From Manihot esculenta (lineage: Eukaryota; Streptophyta; Magnoliopsida; Malpighiales; Euphorbiaceae), in the NCBI RefSeq assembly GCF_001659605.2, contig NC_035173.2, positions 16,904,618 to 16,968,617 on the forward strand: a stretch of 64,000 bases of DNA, given 5' to 3'. Under the pieces are notes generated by a model. That model saw only the letters and a program-made list of their open reading frames with translations. It did no database searches and was not told the DNA's origin. The translations under genes and the position numbers were made by a program. Below are positions 9,273 through 20,667 of this stretch, in pieces. Each line of letters opens with the position of its first letter. Position 1 is the first letter of the stretch.

Positions 9273-12180
9273 AAGATTGACTGAACAATTTACTAAACAA
9301 TGTAGGAGGTCTGAGATACTTTTGTAGTACTTTCCAATAATATGTACCTAATATTCTCCATTATTTTTCTTTCTCAAAACTTGGGTTTAGTCTAACTAAT
9401 TTATATAACATCCATTTCTTTGAAAAATTTATTTATTAGCCTATTAATTTTAAAAAATATTTTAAAAAATTTATTATTAATATTTACTAATTAATCTTGT
9501 TATATTAATGATATTTTAAATTAATTAATATATTTTTAAGATTAATCTCAGAAATATTATAATATATATTTTAAAGTAGAGTAGTCTTGGACGTGGATAA
9601 TTTTAAATTTTAAAAAGTTTATCTCTTCTCTAAACAAATTTTTAATAAAAATATGAGTTAAAAATAGATCCACAGAAGTAAAAATAAAAGATATTTTAAT
9701 AAATTTTTAAAATATAAAAATTGATTTATAAATAATGTTGGGATGAAATCATAAATTTCTCAAGAATCTAACTTGCTACAATAAAATGTATAATTTACTA
9801 TAATTTTAAAAATTATTCAAATGGACAAATACTTGTTAGAATGTGGATATATAAATCGATACTGAAGCATATTTTTTTTTTAGCAGTTCATTGTTTCACT
9901 ATATTTATTATTGTTTTCAGATTTTTGATATATAATATAACTTATTATTTTTGAATTTTCTTTTAAAAAACTTTATATTTAAATTAAAGTTTTCATGATA
10001 TAAACAATTATAAAATTTCAGATTTCATATTTAAATTAAAATTTCCATGATATAAACAATTATAAAATTTTATAATTTTTTTGTAAAATTATTTATTTTT
10101 CACTTTCACAATTCATTTAAACGAGCTATTTTTATAACGATTGTTATACAGATAAGATCCCAAGCAAGTGAAAATTAAATTATATAGAATTGTGGTGAAA
10201 CCGATTATATTATATGTAAACATTTAAAAATACAATTCAACTGCAAGAAAGTTTGTGACGGAAATATAAAAATAACATGAATATTTGATAATATAATTCC
10301 GGGCAGATATTTCATATTTGTGGATCTGATTTTTGCAGATATTTAATCTCATCCAATTTTATTATCATGAACTTTGATATTATATAACTCGATTTAGAAT
10401 GAATTTATGTTTTGAAAATAATAGTCAACTGCAAATTGAATTTCTGATTTGTCTATTAGATACATCAATTTAATCCATTTATATAAATAAATAATTAAAT
10501 ATATTATATATTTTTTTAGTATAATATATTTATCCTTTTTATACATATTATATATATATGAAACAAATAAGATTGAATATTTATTTAATTATTCAAATTT
10601 TAAATTATATATTAATCTTTTAAATTTTATTTAAATTATTAAATTAAAATTTATAAAATTAAACATTTTTTTGAATATTTTTAGTTATAATAATTAGATT
10701 TGAGCCATTCAAAATAAATTTTAATTAGATTTTGAAGAATTCATTATTAAATATATTAAACATATTTAAATTGAATAGTACAATTTTCACAGATATCTCT
10801 CGCTCCTAATTTCTATCGTTTTTCTTTGAATTAAAAAAATTTAGACTTTCTAAAATTTTAAATTCACCAATATACTAACAATGATAATAATTCTCCCAGA
10901 GGGGATCACTTAGAACTTGGAAGCAAACCTAATGGGAACCAGGTCTCTTCCGGAATGGGCTAGAAAATGATTTTTAGACAACTGATTAATCCGATCAATA
11001 TATTCAAATATGGCTAAAACCACCCGAGCCTCATTCAAATATGACTAACACCACCCAAGCCTCATTTAACTCATGGTCTTGCTCGGCTAAGGGTCGGTTC
11101 TAGTTCAAAATTGGTGGGTCCAATTTTTAATGATTTAAACACAGTTTTAGTTTTTTTTTATAATTGCGGTCCAATTTTAAATTGGTTATGGTGGATAAAG
11201 ATTTTTTCTTTTATTTCATTAAACAGTTTTCAAAATATAAGATTTTAAATCGGAGACCTACAAAATAAAAAAAAAAATTAGAACTCTACCTAGAAATACC
11301 CCTAATGAATAGACTTTAATAGTCAAGTTAGATTTAAAAAATTTTCATAACAAGATCTTGAATAGTATTGTAGAGAGAGAACGGAAGAGAAGACAAAGAA
11401 AAAAAAGATAATTGAGGGTGCTCAACACACTCAAGTTAATTTAAGAGCATTCAAAAAATATATTTTTATGTCATGAAATAATTTATTTTTATAGATTATC
11501 TTTAAAAAAATTAAAAAAAAAATTAAAAGGGGTCATTGGCAAGGTGGCTTGAGGAGGGAGGTTTTCTTGACTTTTTTTTTTTAGAGTAATTGAGAGAATT
11601 TTCAAAGTTTTTTAAAGAGTTAATCAACTGTCAACAGAAATTAAAACGGGTGTCTTGTGGCTAGCCATGTAAAAGGGGAAATAATGCTTATATAGTGTTG
11701 GGGCTGGCAATTAATTTTCTCCATTTCAGATCTAGAATTGGAGTCAAACAAAATAAAATTCAAGTCTTTAATGCACCTCACGGCTAGACATACGTGAAAC
11801 TTCTCCTCACATCCTCTCATGAAGGCCATCTCTCACGGCCCTTCATGAGACCTTCTGGCCTTCAATTTTCCCTTCCTTCTATTGCTTCTCATGATTAGTT
11901 GTGCTTCTCATGATTCGTGTATTTTAGCGATGAAACTTTTGGCCCATTTAACTTTCAAATATTTAAAATAAACCCTTATCGACAATTTTTATCATTTTAT
12001 TATTTTTTATTTTTTACTTAATTTTATTATTTTTATTTAATTTTATTAATTTTATTTTTTTCATGATATAAAATATTTATTTAAATTTCTAATGTTAGTT
12101 TTAAGTGTGCCAAAACATGAGGTATTTTTCATATTGCACGCTTGATAGAAAAATAGGAGGTCTACAAAATGTGCAGCTTT
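9273..12180. other. Long AT-rich intergenic region
   Basis: About 2.9 kb without a supported gene. Long runs of A/T with small direct repeats (for example ATTTAAATTAAA phrases near 9980-10060). A slightly less AT-rich part at 11520-11900 contains a TATA-like TTATATAG near 11690 and could be an old LTR or 5' region, but nothing recognisable is attached to it. Confidence 0.5.
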
Positions 12181-12566
12181 GAATCAGGAGCGTTAAGATA
12201 TGATTCAACCTTGATCTTAATTCAAAGGTTGAATGGGTTTTTTGGTTAGACCAAGTTTTGTTGCCATGGGCTGTTAAAAGTTTTGGAGACTATTTCTTCT
12301 TCTTGTCATCTAACAGGCTTTCCTGTTTATTTGAGTAGCATGAAAGTCTCACGTCACAGCCATCTTGTTATTTTGTCTGGATCTTAGGAAGTCCTTTAGG
12401 TGACAGGCTTATACCTAACAAGTGTCTGATTCACTCGGAGGATTGTCTCCTTCTGCTTTTTGTAATTTTTGTTTGATTTGGTGGTTGGTTGCACCTCTAC
12501 ATTGGGCTTAACTCCCTCTGTTCACCTTTTTATTGATAAAGTTTGCTTACATACCAAAAAAAAAAC
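12181..12566 (+). pseudogene. Probable LINE 3' tail
   Basis: The GC content rises for about 380 bases and ends with TATTGATAAAGTTTGCTTAC and an A run (12556-12565), the arrangement seen at the 3' end of plant LINE insertions. Only fragments of coding sense remain, so the call depends on the tail structure. It ends about 80 bases from the stop codon of the next gene. Confidence 0.35.
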
Positions 12567-12644
12567 AAAGAAAGAAAATTTTGCATCGATCGTTTAAGCT
12601 ACATAATAGTCTTACGGAACCCATGCATTTGAAACCTTAAATTT

Positions 12645-13450
12645 CTAATGGAATCCCGAAATCTTATTTCGGTGGCGGTGATGCTTCTTGTGAGAATCCT
12701 TGACAATTTTCTTAAAAATCTTGATATCTTTCCAGCGAGACTCCATATAATCAGAATCATTTTTCTGTGCATAGACTCCAAACTTGAAGAAATGGAAAGC
12801 TCCTCCACGCCCAGATCCCTCATATGACAGAACCCCATCAATATAAGCACTAACATACGATGCATCCATGTCATGGATCACATTAACTCTGAACCATCTG
12901 TCGTAGATTTGTGGAACAATCACTGGATCAGTATAGTAGGTTAAATTTCCAGAGTAGACTCTAAGCATTAAGGTGGTGGTAATAGTGGCATTTGGATCGG
13001 CTCCAAACACTTGCATGATACACACACCAGACGTACCAGTTGGCACGTATGCAGTTCCTTCGAACTGCCAAACCCCAGAAGTGTAATTATATCCCTGTAA
13101 AAAAATAAGACAATCAAGAATAAGACAACCAGCAGAGGATTAATTAACGTTGTAGTGAAATAAGGAAGAGAGAGTAGTTTGTTGACGTTAATTATGACTT
13201 CTGTTCGAGGCCTGGTGGGGCTACTTCTGGCCAAAGGCTTGTCAGTGGAGTAAACCCACAGTTTGTGGGTTCCATTTACAAAGCTGTATCGTTTGCTCAC
13301 GTCTAAATCGTAAGGCTTCTGGATATAGTAAAACGATGAGTTAAAGGGAAGTTGTACGAAGCCTTGAGTTGGATCATCCTCTGCGCAAACCACACAATTG
13401 AACAGTAGTATAAGAGAGACTGCACTAAGTACAGTAGGAGCAGTGATCAT
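12645..13450 (-). CDS. Citrate-binding-protein-like, alginate-lyase-2 fold
   Basis: Two exons: 13187-13450 (88 codons from ATG) and 12645-13094, joined in phase 0 by a 92-base intron (donor AAC|GTCAAC, acceptor TTTACAG|GG). The protein has 237 residues. Residues 1-23 form a hydrophobic signal peptide ending near VVCA/EDDP. The mature part contains the family's N-terminal FVQLPF..SFYYIQKPYD, RPRTE at the exon junction, GVWQFEG..YVP.GTSGVCIMQVFGA, and WFRVNVIHD. It resembles the Hevea vacuolar citrate-binding protein and related plant proteins of the alginate_lyase2 family, which bind organic acids or polysaccharide; activity cannot be judged here. The C-terminus is basic with a His/Lys-rich run (DSHKKHHRHRNK). 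Both frames are intact and the length suits the family, so the gene looks functional. Confidence 0.85.
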
Positions 13451-13510
13451 TGCTGTGGAGAATAAAAGAGCCAGCTGATCAAAGAGATGATGTCCAAGAG
13501 AAGCTAAGGC

Positions 13511-13519
13511 TATTTATAA
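13511..13519 (-). promoter_or_regulatory. TATA box of the citrate-binding-like gene
   Basis: Minus-strand TTATAAATA about 60-70 bases before the ATG at 13450, a normal plant core promoter position. Confidence 0.6.
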
Positions 13520-16500
13520 CTTGGAAGGAACACAATCTATGGCTAAAATGGATTAGCCTTTCATTATCCTACTGATTCTCTGATTCTTTTTTGGAAGATA
13601 GAGCAGTGGCTGCGGTGTGATCCTTGCAAGCGATGAAAAGGAAAGAGTTAAAGAGTGGAAAATGAAAGGTAGGAAAACACTAGTGAAGTGGAAACCGACC
13701 CACTACAGTCTACAAAGAAAGATGATGGTGAAGTGGTGGGGTTGGCTGTATCCCACTTTAATATATATAAGATAATATTAGATATATGAAGGAAATGCAA
13801 CTTGAGCAATACTTTTTCTCTGACAAAAACCTGGAAAGAGCTTTAAAGAATAGCAATATGCCCTCAGTTTTCTCTCTTTGATTTTTAGGTTTTTTATTTT
13901 ATATAAGCAACAAAAGTTTAGCTTCTCTCCTCAATCTTTGGATGTTCATATGTTTAGGACATGGAAAATAGGCAGGAACCCAAATTGTGATCTCTCTCTT
14001 GCCAAGAATGAGTCAGTGATTGAAGGGTTTAGTCCGTTCTTACATCAGAAATATAGGGGAACTATAAACTCATTATACATATGCTGATAGTTTTATTTGG
14101 ATAGTATAGAATTAATAATTGAGAGAAAAAATAATAATACTAATTAAGAGATTTTTATTGTGATGTCTCTATTAACCAAAGCCCAAAGTTTATAGCTGCT
14201 TTGCTTTGTACTATCTTTTCAGCTTAACTTTGTATTGCTCTTTCATATCCAGATTTTAAAATTGAGAACATTGATCAATGACAAATGGATTATAATATCT
14301 TATTTTATCTCTTAAAATTCAAAATATATGCATTCTAGTGCAAATTGAAATTATTGATTAATTAATAGATTATAATATCTTATTTTACCTCTTGAAATTC
14401 AAAATATACTCAACCCATTGCAAAGAAGATAACTATGAAAGAGAATTATAATTCTAACTGATATACATGATTTTCAATTCTAAAATAGAAAATTTAAAGA
14501 CTTCAAATATTAATTGAGATGTATCTTTGCATTAAAAAAATTAAAAATTTTAATATTTGCTTTCATATATTATTAATATATAATAACAAATTTTAATTAA
14601 GGAACTATATTTTTAAAATAAAGTTTACTCCGTCTCAACTATAGTGGTGGGCGGTAATAGCAGTAATGGTGGCTGTGAAAGAGAAGAATCATTTGAATAA
14701 AAGAATCTCAATCTATTTGTTCAAAAGAGTTGAGTTGGCTAATTAGTATGGTGCAACCATACATGGCACTAGATGCTAAGAGATCAATGAAAAGGAAAAT
14801 TTTCAAAATACAAGCTATTTTTTTAGAATAGAGAGAAGAGAATTGTGTAAAAAAATACATGGAATTGAAATTATGCTTCTAGATTTTATATAGAATGGAG
14901 ATATAAAAGTTAATTTTTGTACGCAGTGAATAAATTAAAATTATCATAATTATTAATATAATGAATCAATTTTAATAAATTTAATATTTATAATACTTGA
15001 TTTAGAGTATTAGAAAAATTATTTTATTTTATTATACTTTAATTATTTATATTTATTTATTTTTATAGTTATTTAAATCAAATAATATTTTATATAATTA
15101 ATTCTATTAATTTTTTTTTTAATTATTTTATATTTTATCACTATTAATATTTTTATAATAATTTTAATTGATTATATATATTTATTTTATATAATTATTC
15201 ATTAGAGAAAAAAATTATAGCATTTATTAATTAAATTATATTAAGTATGATTTAAGAAAGTTATCAAATTAACAAATAATACTATTATTATGAGATAGTA
15301 AAAACTTTTTGCATAATATTTTTTTATGAAATTATTGCTAATATATATATATATTATTTAAATATTTTTTATATGTTGTTAATTAATTTTTATAAATATA
15401 TTTTTAACGTTGTATTTATTATTAAAATAAAAATATAATAAATTTTTTAATAATAAAAATACAATAAAACTTTAATAGCAATATTAATAATATATTAAAT
15501 TAAAAAATAGTAGAAAATCAAAAAGGCATATATTAATAGACATAGCATAATTAAAATAGTAGAAATAAAATTAAAATGTATAAAAAAATTATAAATTTGT
15601 AAGAGATAGCATAATTAGATGGAATTAATAATGCACTTGCTAATCTCTCATATATAATTTTAATAATAACACTTATAAATTTCTCATCAACTTATTTTAG
15701 AGTTTAATTATATATATATATATATAATTCTAAGTTGTTATATTTATATTTATTATAATTCATATAAATATATATATATATATATATATAGTATCAATTA
15801 ATTAATAGTGTTAATGATAATTGATTTATTTATATATTATTAAAAACAGAAATAAAATTTATATATTAAAGTTTTTATTTTATTATGATTAATATATTAT
15901 ATTAAAAAATTAAAAAATTACATACTAATAATAAGAAATTAAAAAGTCATATAGAAATTATAACAATAAACATAATAAAATTATTTTATTATGGATATAT
16001 TAATTAGTAACATTATTAAATATAAAAATAAAAATAAAATATACCATTTAATATAAAAACAGATGCAATTAAATTGTGACATTTTGTATAAGGACAAAAA
16101 TATAGACATATCAGTTGTGAATTTTGTTTCTTAACCTATTTTACATTCTAGTTATATATAGGTGGTCCTCAGGTTTACAGTGAAATTTAAGTTATTTTCA
16201 TATTTTTGCTTCACAACATTTTGCCTTGATGAATTTAAAGACAGAGTTCTCATTGGCACAACCATTATATTAATTTGGATATTGATTTTTTTTCAAGATA
16301 CAGCCTTAGAAAACGGCTATCAAGGCTCAACTAAACCAACTCAAAAAGCTTTGACTAAGGCCTTAAGCAACAGGTATGCACTGGAAAACCCTACCACACT
16401 ACCGCACCTCAATGAGGGAAGATCAGGAGTATTTATTTTAAAAAATTTGGTGATTTTTATTTTGATTTAATTTTAATAAAAAAAATTGATAAAATTAATT

Positions 16501-16849
16501 TTAACAGATTAATTAGTAATACCATATCTTGTCTTTTTTTTAATTCCCACGTGAAAATATATGAAATTAATAACTTCAAACCAATAATTACTATTAATAC
16601 TTTAAAAGTTTACTAAATAACCACATTAAATTTTAATTTTAATAAATAAAATAAAATTATTTTTCTTTAATTTATTAATGAAATTTAAACATTGCCATTA
16701 AACCTAATATTTAATACATTTAAAATAGATATAATTAAAAATTTTATATTTTTAATATAAATAAAAAAATAAAATAAATAAAAATTTATGAAACGGAACA
16801 AATAAAACTAAAAGATAAAACGTCAGTACGCTGTTAGCCTAAATTTGAA
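13520..16849. other. AT-rich intergenic region
   Basis: About 3.3 kb. The first 250 bases are probably promoter of the gene at 12645-13450. The rest is very AT-rich with several TA dinucleotide runs (near 15708-15726 and 15768-15790). Short ORFs at 13878-14087 and 16162-16470 show no family motif and are not called genes. Confidence 0.5.
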
Positions 16850-16917
16850 AATAATTTTTGATTAAGTATGATTTTTCTTTTTTGAAAAACCACTCGATTT
16901 TTATATTTTTTTAATTT

Positions 16918-17035
16918 GCTATTGTTCCATGAATAATCTGGAGCTTTTTTTCAATTCAGGTATTATAATGAAAATAATTATTAAACACACAAAATTTGAA
17001 AATTTTTTTGGATTCTGTGTCAAAGGAATGTGTTC
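16918..17035 (+). repeat. MULE left terminal inverted repeat
   Basis: Inverted relative to 23946-24110. The similarity is imperfect, mainly in A/T positions, which fits an old insertion. Confidence 0.6.
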
Positions 17036-17051
17036 AATAGTCATACACACT

Positions 17052-17175
17052 TGTTCGACACCATGACTGCCGAACATACTTGTTCGACATCTATAGTGTC
17101 GAACAAATAGGAATTTGATACTATAAGTATCGAACTGCCATGTGGCGTTGTTATTTGATATCAATGGTATCGAAC
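17052..17175. repeat. Four consecutive short hairpins in the MULE left arm
   Basis: Four near-palindromes in a row: 17052-17077 (TGTTCGACA...GCCGAACA), 17081-17105 (TGTTCGACA...TGTCGAACA), 17114-17134 (TTGATACT..AAGTATCGAA) and 17154-17175 (TTGATAT...GTATCGAAC). All share a GTTCGA/TCGAAC-like arm with different loops. A related one, TGTTCGGCA...TGCCGAACA, lies in the right arm at 23896-23920. Confidence 0.8.
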
Positions 17176-18679
17176 AACAACGCCCCTTATTATTGAAGTA
17201 GTTTAAACTGCTCCCGTAACTAATGTGTGGCGTGTTCGGCATCCAACATATAAATATTTGCACTCTTGAATCACCCACATTTTTCTTACATGTAGGCCCG
17301 TGTGGCACTGTGCACAGCCCCGCAAACCTGCATGCACAGATGGAAGGAGACTTAAGTCTCCTTCCCATTCTCCATTTTCTCTTCTCAGCATTATCTTCTC
17401 TTCTTAGCATTTTCTTCTCCCTCTCCTCAGCGGTTTCTTCTCTCTCTCCACCTCCCTCTTTCAGTAGATTTCCATCTCCACCATATAATTTTCTCCTTTC
17501 AGCATCTCTACCATCATCAGATTTTTCTTTTACTCAAATTCATTTTTGAGTATGTACATATATATTTTTTTAATATGTAAAAATAAAATTATAAATTATA
17601 ATTTTATATATAATCATAATTTTAATTATTATATATATTGAAATTTTAAGTATAATATTTCTAATTTTAAAATTTAATTATGTGAATGCTAAACGTTAAT
17701 AAATAAAAATTAGAAGTATTTCAGAATAAATTTTTTTAAAAATAATTTTGTATGTAATTTTATAATTTTAAAAAATTTATTAATTAATTCTTAAATTTGT
17801 AAAAAATTAATAAATTAATATTTTTATATAAAATATTAAAAAGTAAAGTTTTTTAAAAATTAAAATCGCCCATCAATTATACAATCAAATAAAAAAATTT
17901 TAAATTTATTTTTATATAAACTTATCTCTAAACAATAATTAAAAAATTAAATAAAGTTAAACAAACATAATCCACGCACTTAAATTTTTATAAATATATT
18001 CTTTTAAAACTTTTAAAATGATAGTTTAACGAATAAATTTTTTTTTAAAAATAATAATTTAAATTCTTGAAATATTTCAACCATCTTATAATTTTTTTAA
18101 TTTTTTTATAATTTTAATTATTTTATCTTTTATGTTATAATAATATATAAAATGATAAGTATTAATTTTATTTTATGTTTAAGTTTTTTTAAAATTTTTT
18201 AATATTTAATAAAATTTAATATTTTTATAATAAATATAATTAAAAAGTTAATAAAATTTAATATTTTTTAAAAAATATAATAATTTAAAATCTTAAAATA
18301 TTTCATCCATCTTATAATTTTTTTTAATTAGTTTAAAATTATTATTTAGGGCTGAGCAATTCTCGGTCTAAACCGAAAAACCGAACCGAACCGATTAAAT
18401 TCGGTTTATCGGTTCGGTTAATCAGAAAAATCGGTTTGGTTCGGTTAGTAGATTTAAAATTATTCGGTTTTCGGTTCGGTTCGGTTCGGTTTAAACATGT
18501 TAAATAACCGATCAAACCGAAAAACCGAACCCAACCCAGCCCAACCCAACCCAACCCAACCCAACCCAACCCAGCAGGCCAGCAACCCAACCCCCTCCAT
18601 ACCTTTCGCCGAATCCCTCCCCTCCATCCCATTTTCCACATTCTCCAATCTCCCGATTCCCCCACCCCTATTCTCCCGA

Positions 18680-18860
18680 AAGATGAGGACGACGAAGACT
18701 ACGAACCGGTTCAGTCGGCGGACGACGACGAGGATGACGATGAAGATGACGATGGTGAAGGCGGAGACGACGATGACGATGACGATGACGACGACGACGA
18801 GGAGGAGGAAGACGGTGACGAGGATGAAGACGGTGAAGAAGAGTTTGGCTCTCGACATCC
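18680..18860 (+). pseudogene. Captured acidic coding segment, source gene unknown
   Basis: In one plus-strand frame this GC-richer stretch encodes almost only Asp, Glu and Gly with EEEFGSRHPALRLHRR at its end; it begins near DEDDEDYEPVQSADDD. It is bounded by proline-rich sequence on the left and the helicase fragment on the right, which uses a different frame. It looks like a piece of an exon from a host gene with a long acidic tract. I cannot name the donor. Confidence 0.45.
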
Positions 18861-18952
18861 AGCTCTTCGTCTACACCGTCGAAACGGCTCACACGCGAGA
18901 AGGGCCTGATCTCTCACCCTCCGATCCACAATGGAGGTCTAGTACAATTCCT

Positions 18953-19303
18953 GGACCAGACGAAGCCAAGCACTCAATCCTTCTAGAGAGACTTAGATTG
19001 AGGCACCTCAAGCACTCCTCAAAACCCTCACAAGCTAAAACCCAATTCCCACCAAAACCAGTTGTTGCTATCGAGAAGGATGAAGATGGTTTTAAGTCGA
19101 AGAAGGGGAAAAAGATGGTGGGAAGCTTTGAGGAGATTGGGCTTAGTGAAGAGGTGATGGGGGCTGTGAGGGAGATGGGGATTGAGGTTCCTACTGAGAT
19201 ACAGTGCATTGGGATTCCTGCTGTTTTGGATGGAAAAAGTGTGGTCTTGGGGTCGCATACTGGGTCTGGCAAAACTTTGGCTTATATGTTGCCTCTTGTT
19301 CAG
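18953..19303 (+). pseudogene. DEAD-box RNA helicase N-terminal fragment (RH39-like)
   Basis: The frame reads AKHSILLERLRLRHLK, then SFEEIGLSEEVMGAVREM, EVPTEIQCIGIPAVLDGKS, then VVLGSHTGSGKTLAYMLPLVQ. These are the Q motif and motif I (Walker A, GSHTGSGKT) of a DEAD-box ATP-dependent RNA helicase. The wording closely resembles Arabidopsis RH39, a plastid rRNA-maturation helicase, as I recall it. The fragment stops at CAG|GTGAAT, an exon-intron border, so genomic DNA rather than cDNA was captured. Motifs Ia to VI, including DEAD, are absent, so it cannot be a working helicase. It lies in a 284-codon chimeric ORF (18497-19351) that begins in the transposon's own end repeats. Confidence 0.8.
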
Positions 19304-19355
19304 GTGAATTTGCTTTCATGCTTGATTGATTTTCTTGTTCTATTGCTTTGACTAG

Positions 19356-19515
19356 AGCCCGCCAGAGCCCCAATAATTTGGCTTCTTCGGCTTCCGGCTT
19401 CTTCGGCTTCCGGCGGCACGTCCGCTGCTGGATTTAAGCTCGAGGAGAAGGTTTCTGCGTCGGCGCAGGCGGCGATAGAAGTGGAGTTTGAGGGTATTAG
19501 ATCCAGAGATTAATA
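19356..19515 (+). pseudogene. Second captured coding-like fragment
   Basis: After an intron-like stretch ending CTTTGACTAG, the GC content rises again. One frame reads SASGGTSAAGFKLEEKVSAS and goes on to VEFEGIRSRD before a stop (near 19513). The composition is unlike the AT-rich surroundings, so it is probably part of another host exon. The gene of origin is not recognised. Confidence 0.35.
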
Positions 19516-19741
19516 GAATATTTATTAAATTATTTTGTTGAAATTAAAAATAAAAAATAAAAAAAAATACAGATTTCGGTTTGAACCGAACCGAACCGAT
19601 TTTTATCGGTTCGATTCGGTTCGGTTATACCTTCATAATCGGTTTTTTCGGTTTTATAAATTTTAACAAATCGGTTTTCGATTTTATCGGTTCGGTTCGG
19701 TTCGGAACCGAACCGACCGATTGCACAGCCCTATTATTATT

Positions 19742-20290
19742 TATTTTATTTTTTATATTATAATAATATATAAAATGATGAGTATTAATTTTATTTTATG
19801 TTTAAGTCTTATTAAATATTTTTTAATATTTAATAAAATTTAATATTTAATAAAATTTAATATTTAATAAAATTTAATATTTTTAAAATAAATATAATTA
19901 AAAAGTTAATAAAATTTAATATTTTTTAAAAAATATAATAAATTAAAATCTTAAAATATTTCATCCATCTTATAATTTGTTTTAATTACTTTTAAATTAA
20001 TTTTTATTTTATTTTTTATATTATAATAATATATAAATTGATTAGTATTAATTTTATTTTATGTTTTAGACTTATTAAAATTTTTTTAATATTTAATAAA
20101 ATTTAATATTTTTAAAATAAATATTTGTTGTGAGTAGTGTTAATTTTGTTGGGATTTTTGAATAGAATATTTGTTGTGATAGAATGAATTAGTAGTATTT
20201 GTTGTGAGTAGTGTTAAATTTATTGTGATTTTTAGATAAAATATTTGTTGTGATAGAATGAATTACTAGTATTTGTTGTGATTTTTGGAT
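19742..20290. repeat. AT-rich direct repeats inside the MULE
   Basis: A block built on TATAATAATATATAAAATGATGAGTATTAA occurs near 19755 and 20020 and, left of the hAT insertion, near 18135. A second repeat of about 75-80 bases (TTTGTTGTGAGTAGTGTTAA ... TGATAGAATGAATTA) lies at 20124-20290. Confidence 0.6.
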
Positions 20291-20667
20291 AAAATCGTTT
20301 TAGAATACGTATATTATTGTAGTGTTAAATTATGTATTATTATTTAGTGAAAAAATGGTGTTTGAATATTGTTAGTAATTCTGAATATAATAAAGTTGAT
20401 AAATGTATTTTAGTATAGCATTTCATTGTACTGTGATATTGTATATTATTTTGTATAATTAGATAGGTAGAAAAGACGCAACCGCCGTGACCATATTTTA
20501 TTGGGTCCCAATGATCCATCGTTGCTGTATACACAAGTCGAATATCGGTCTGAGACTATAGCAACAATTATGTTATAAAAATAAACTAATTTATTGAAAA
20601 TAACTTAATAATTAACTGAATTATTTGCAATACTCTATACATTTATAATAAATAAAATGATCAATAT

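Larger units (their letters stand above)
18347..19733 (+). mobile_element. hAT-like non-autonomous element carrying captured gene pieces
   Basis: The ends are TAGGGCTGAGCAAT and, at the other side, the inverse of TAGGGCTGTGCAAT, a 14-base inverted repeat with one mismatch. Both sides are flanked by TTATTATT (18339-18346 and 19734-19741), an 8-base target duplication as expected for hAT transposons, though in low-complexity DNA. The subterminal parts (18359-18500 and 19575-19720) are dense arrays of CGGTTCGGTT/AACCGAACCG, also typical of this type. Between them are an acidic coding segment, a DEAD-box helicase fragment and another GC-rich coding-like fragment. There is no transposase inside. 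Confidence 0.75.

Noticed and set aside
13878..14087. 69-codon plus-strand ORF near the citrate-binding-like promoter
   Set aside because: No family similarity; chance open frame in AT-rich DNA.
16162..16470. 102-codon plus-strand ORF
   Set aside because: AT-driven composition, no recognisable motif, no splice or promoter context.
17223..17549. 108-codon ORF rich in Ser, Leu and Pro in the MULE arm
   Set aside because: It comes from a CT-rich stretch (TCTCTTCTC repeats), a common source of spurious ORFs; no signal or domain is convincing.
18460..18929. Minus-strand ORFs rich in Ser, Arg or Val in the hAT element
   Set aside because: They are mirror frames of the acidic GAC/GAG repeats and of the CGGTT end arrays.
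18953..19303. A functional DEAD-box helicase gene
   Set aside because: Only the Q motif and motif I are present; the rest of the protein is absent, and the piece is enclosed in transposon ends.
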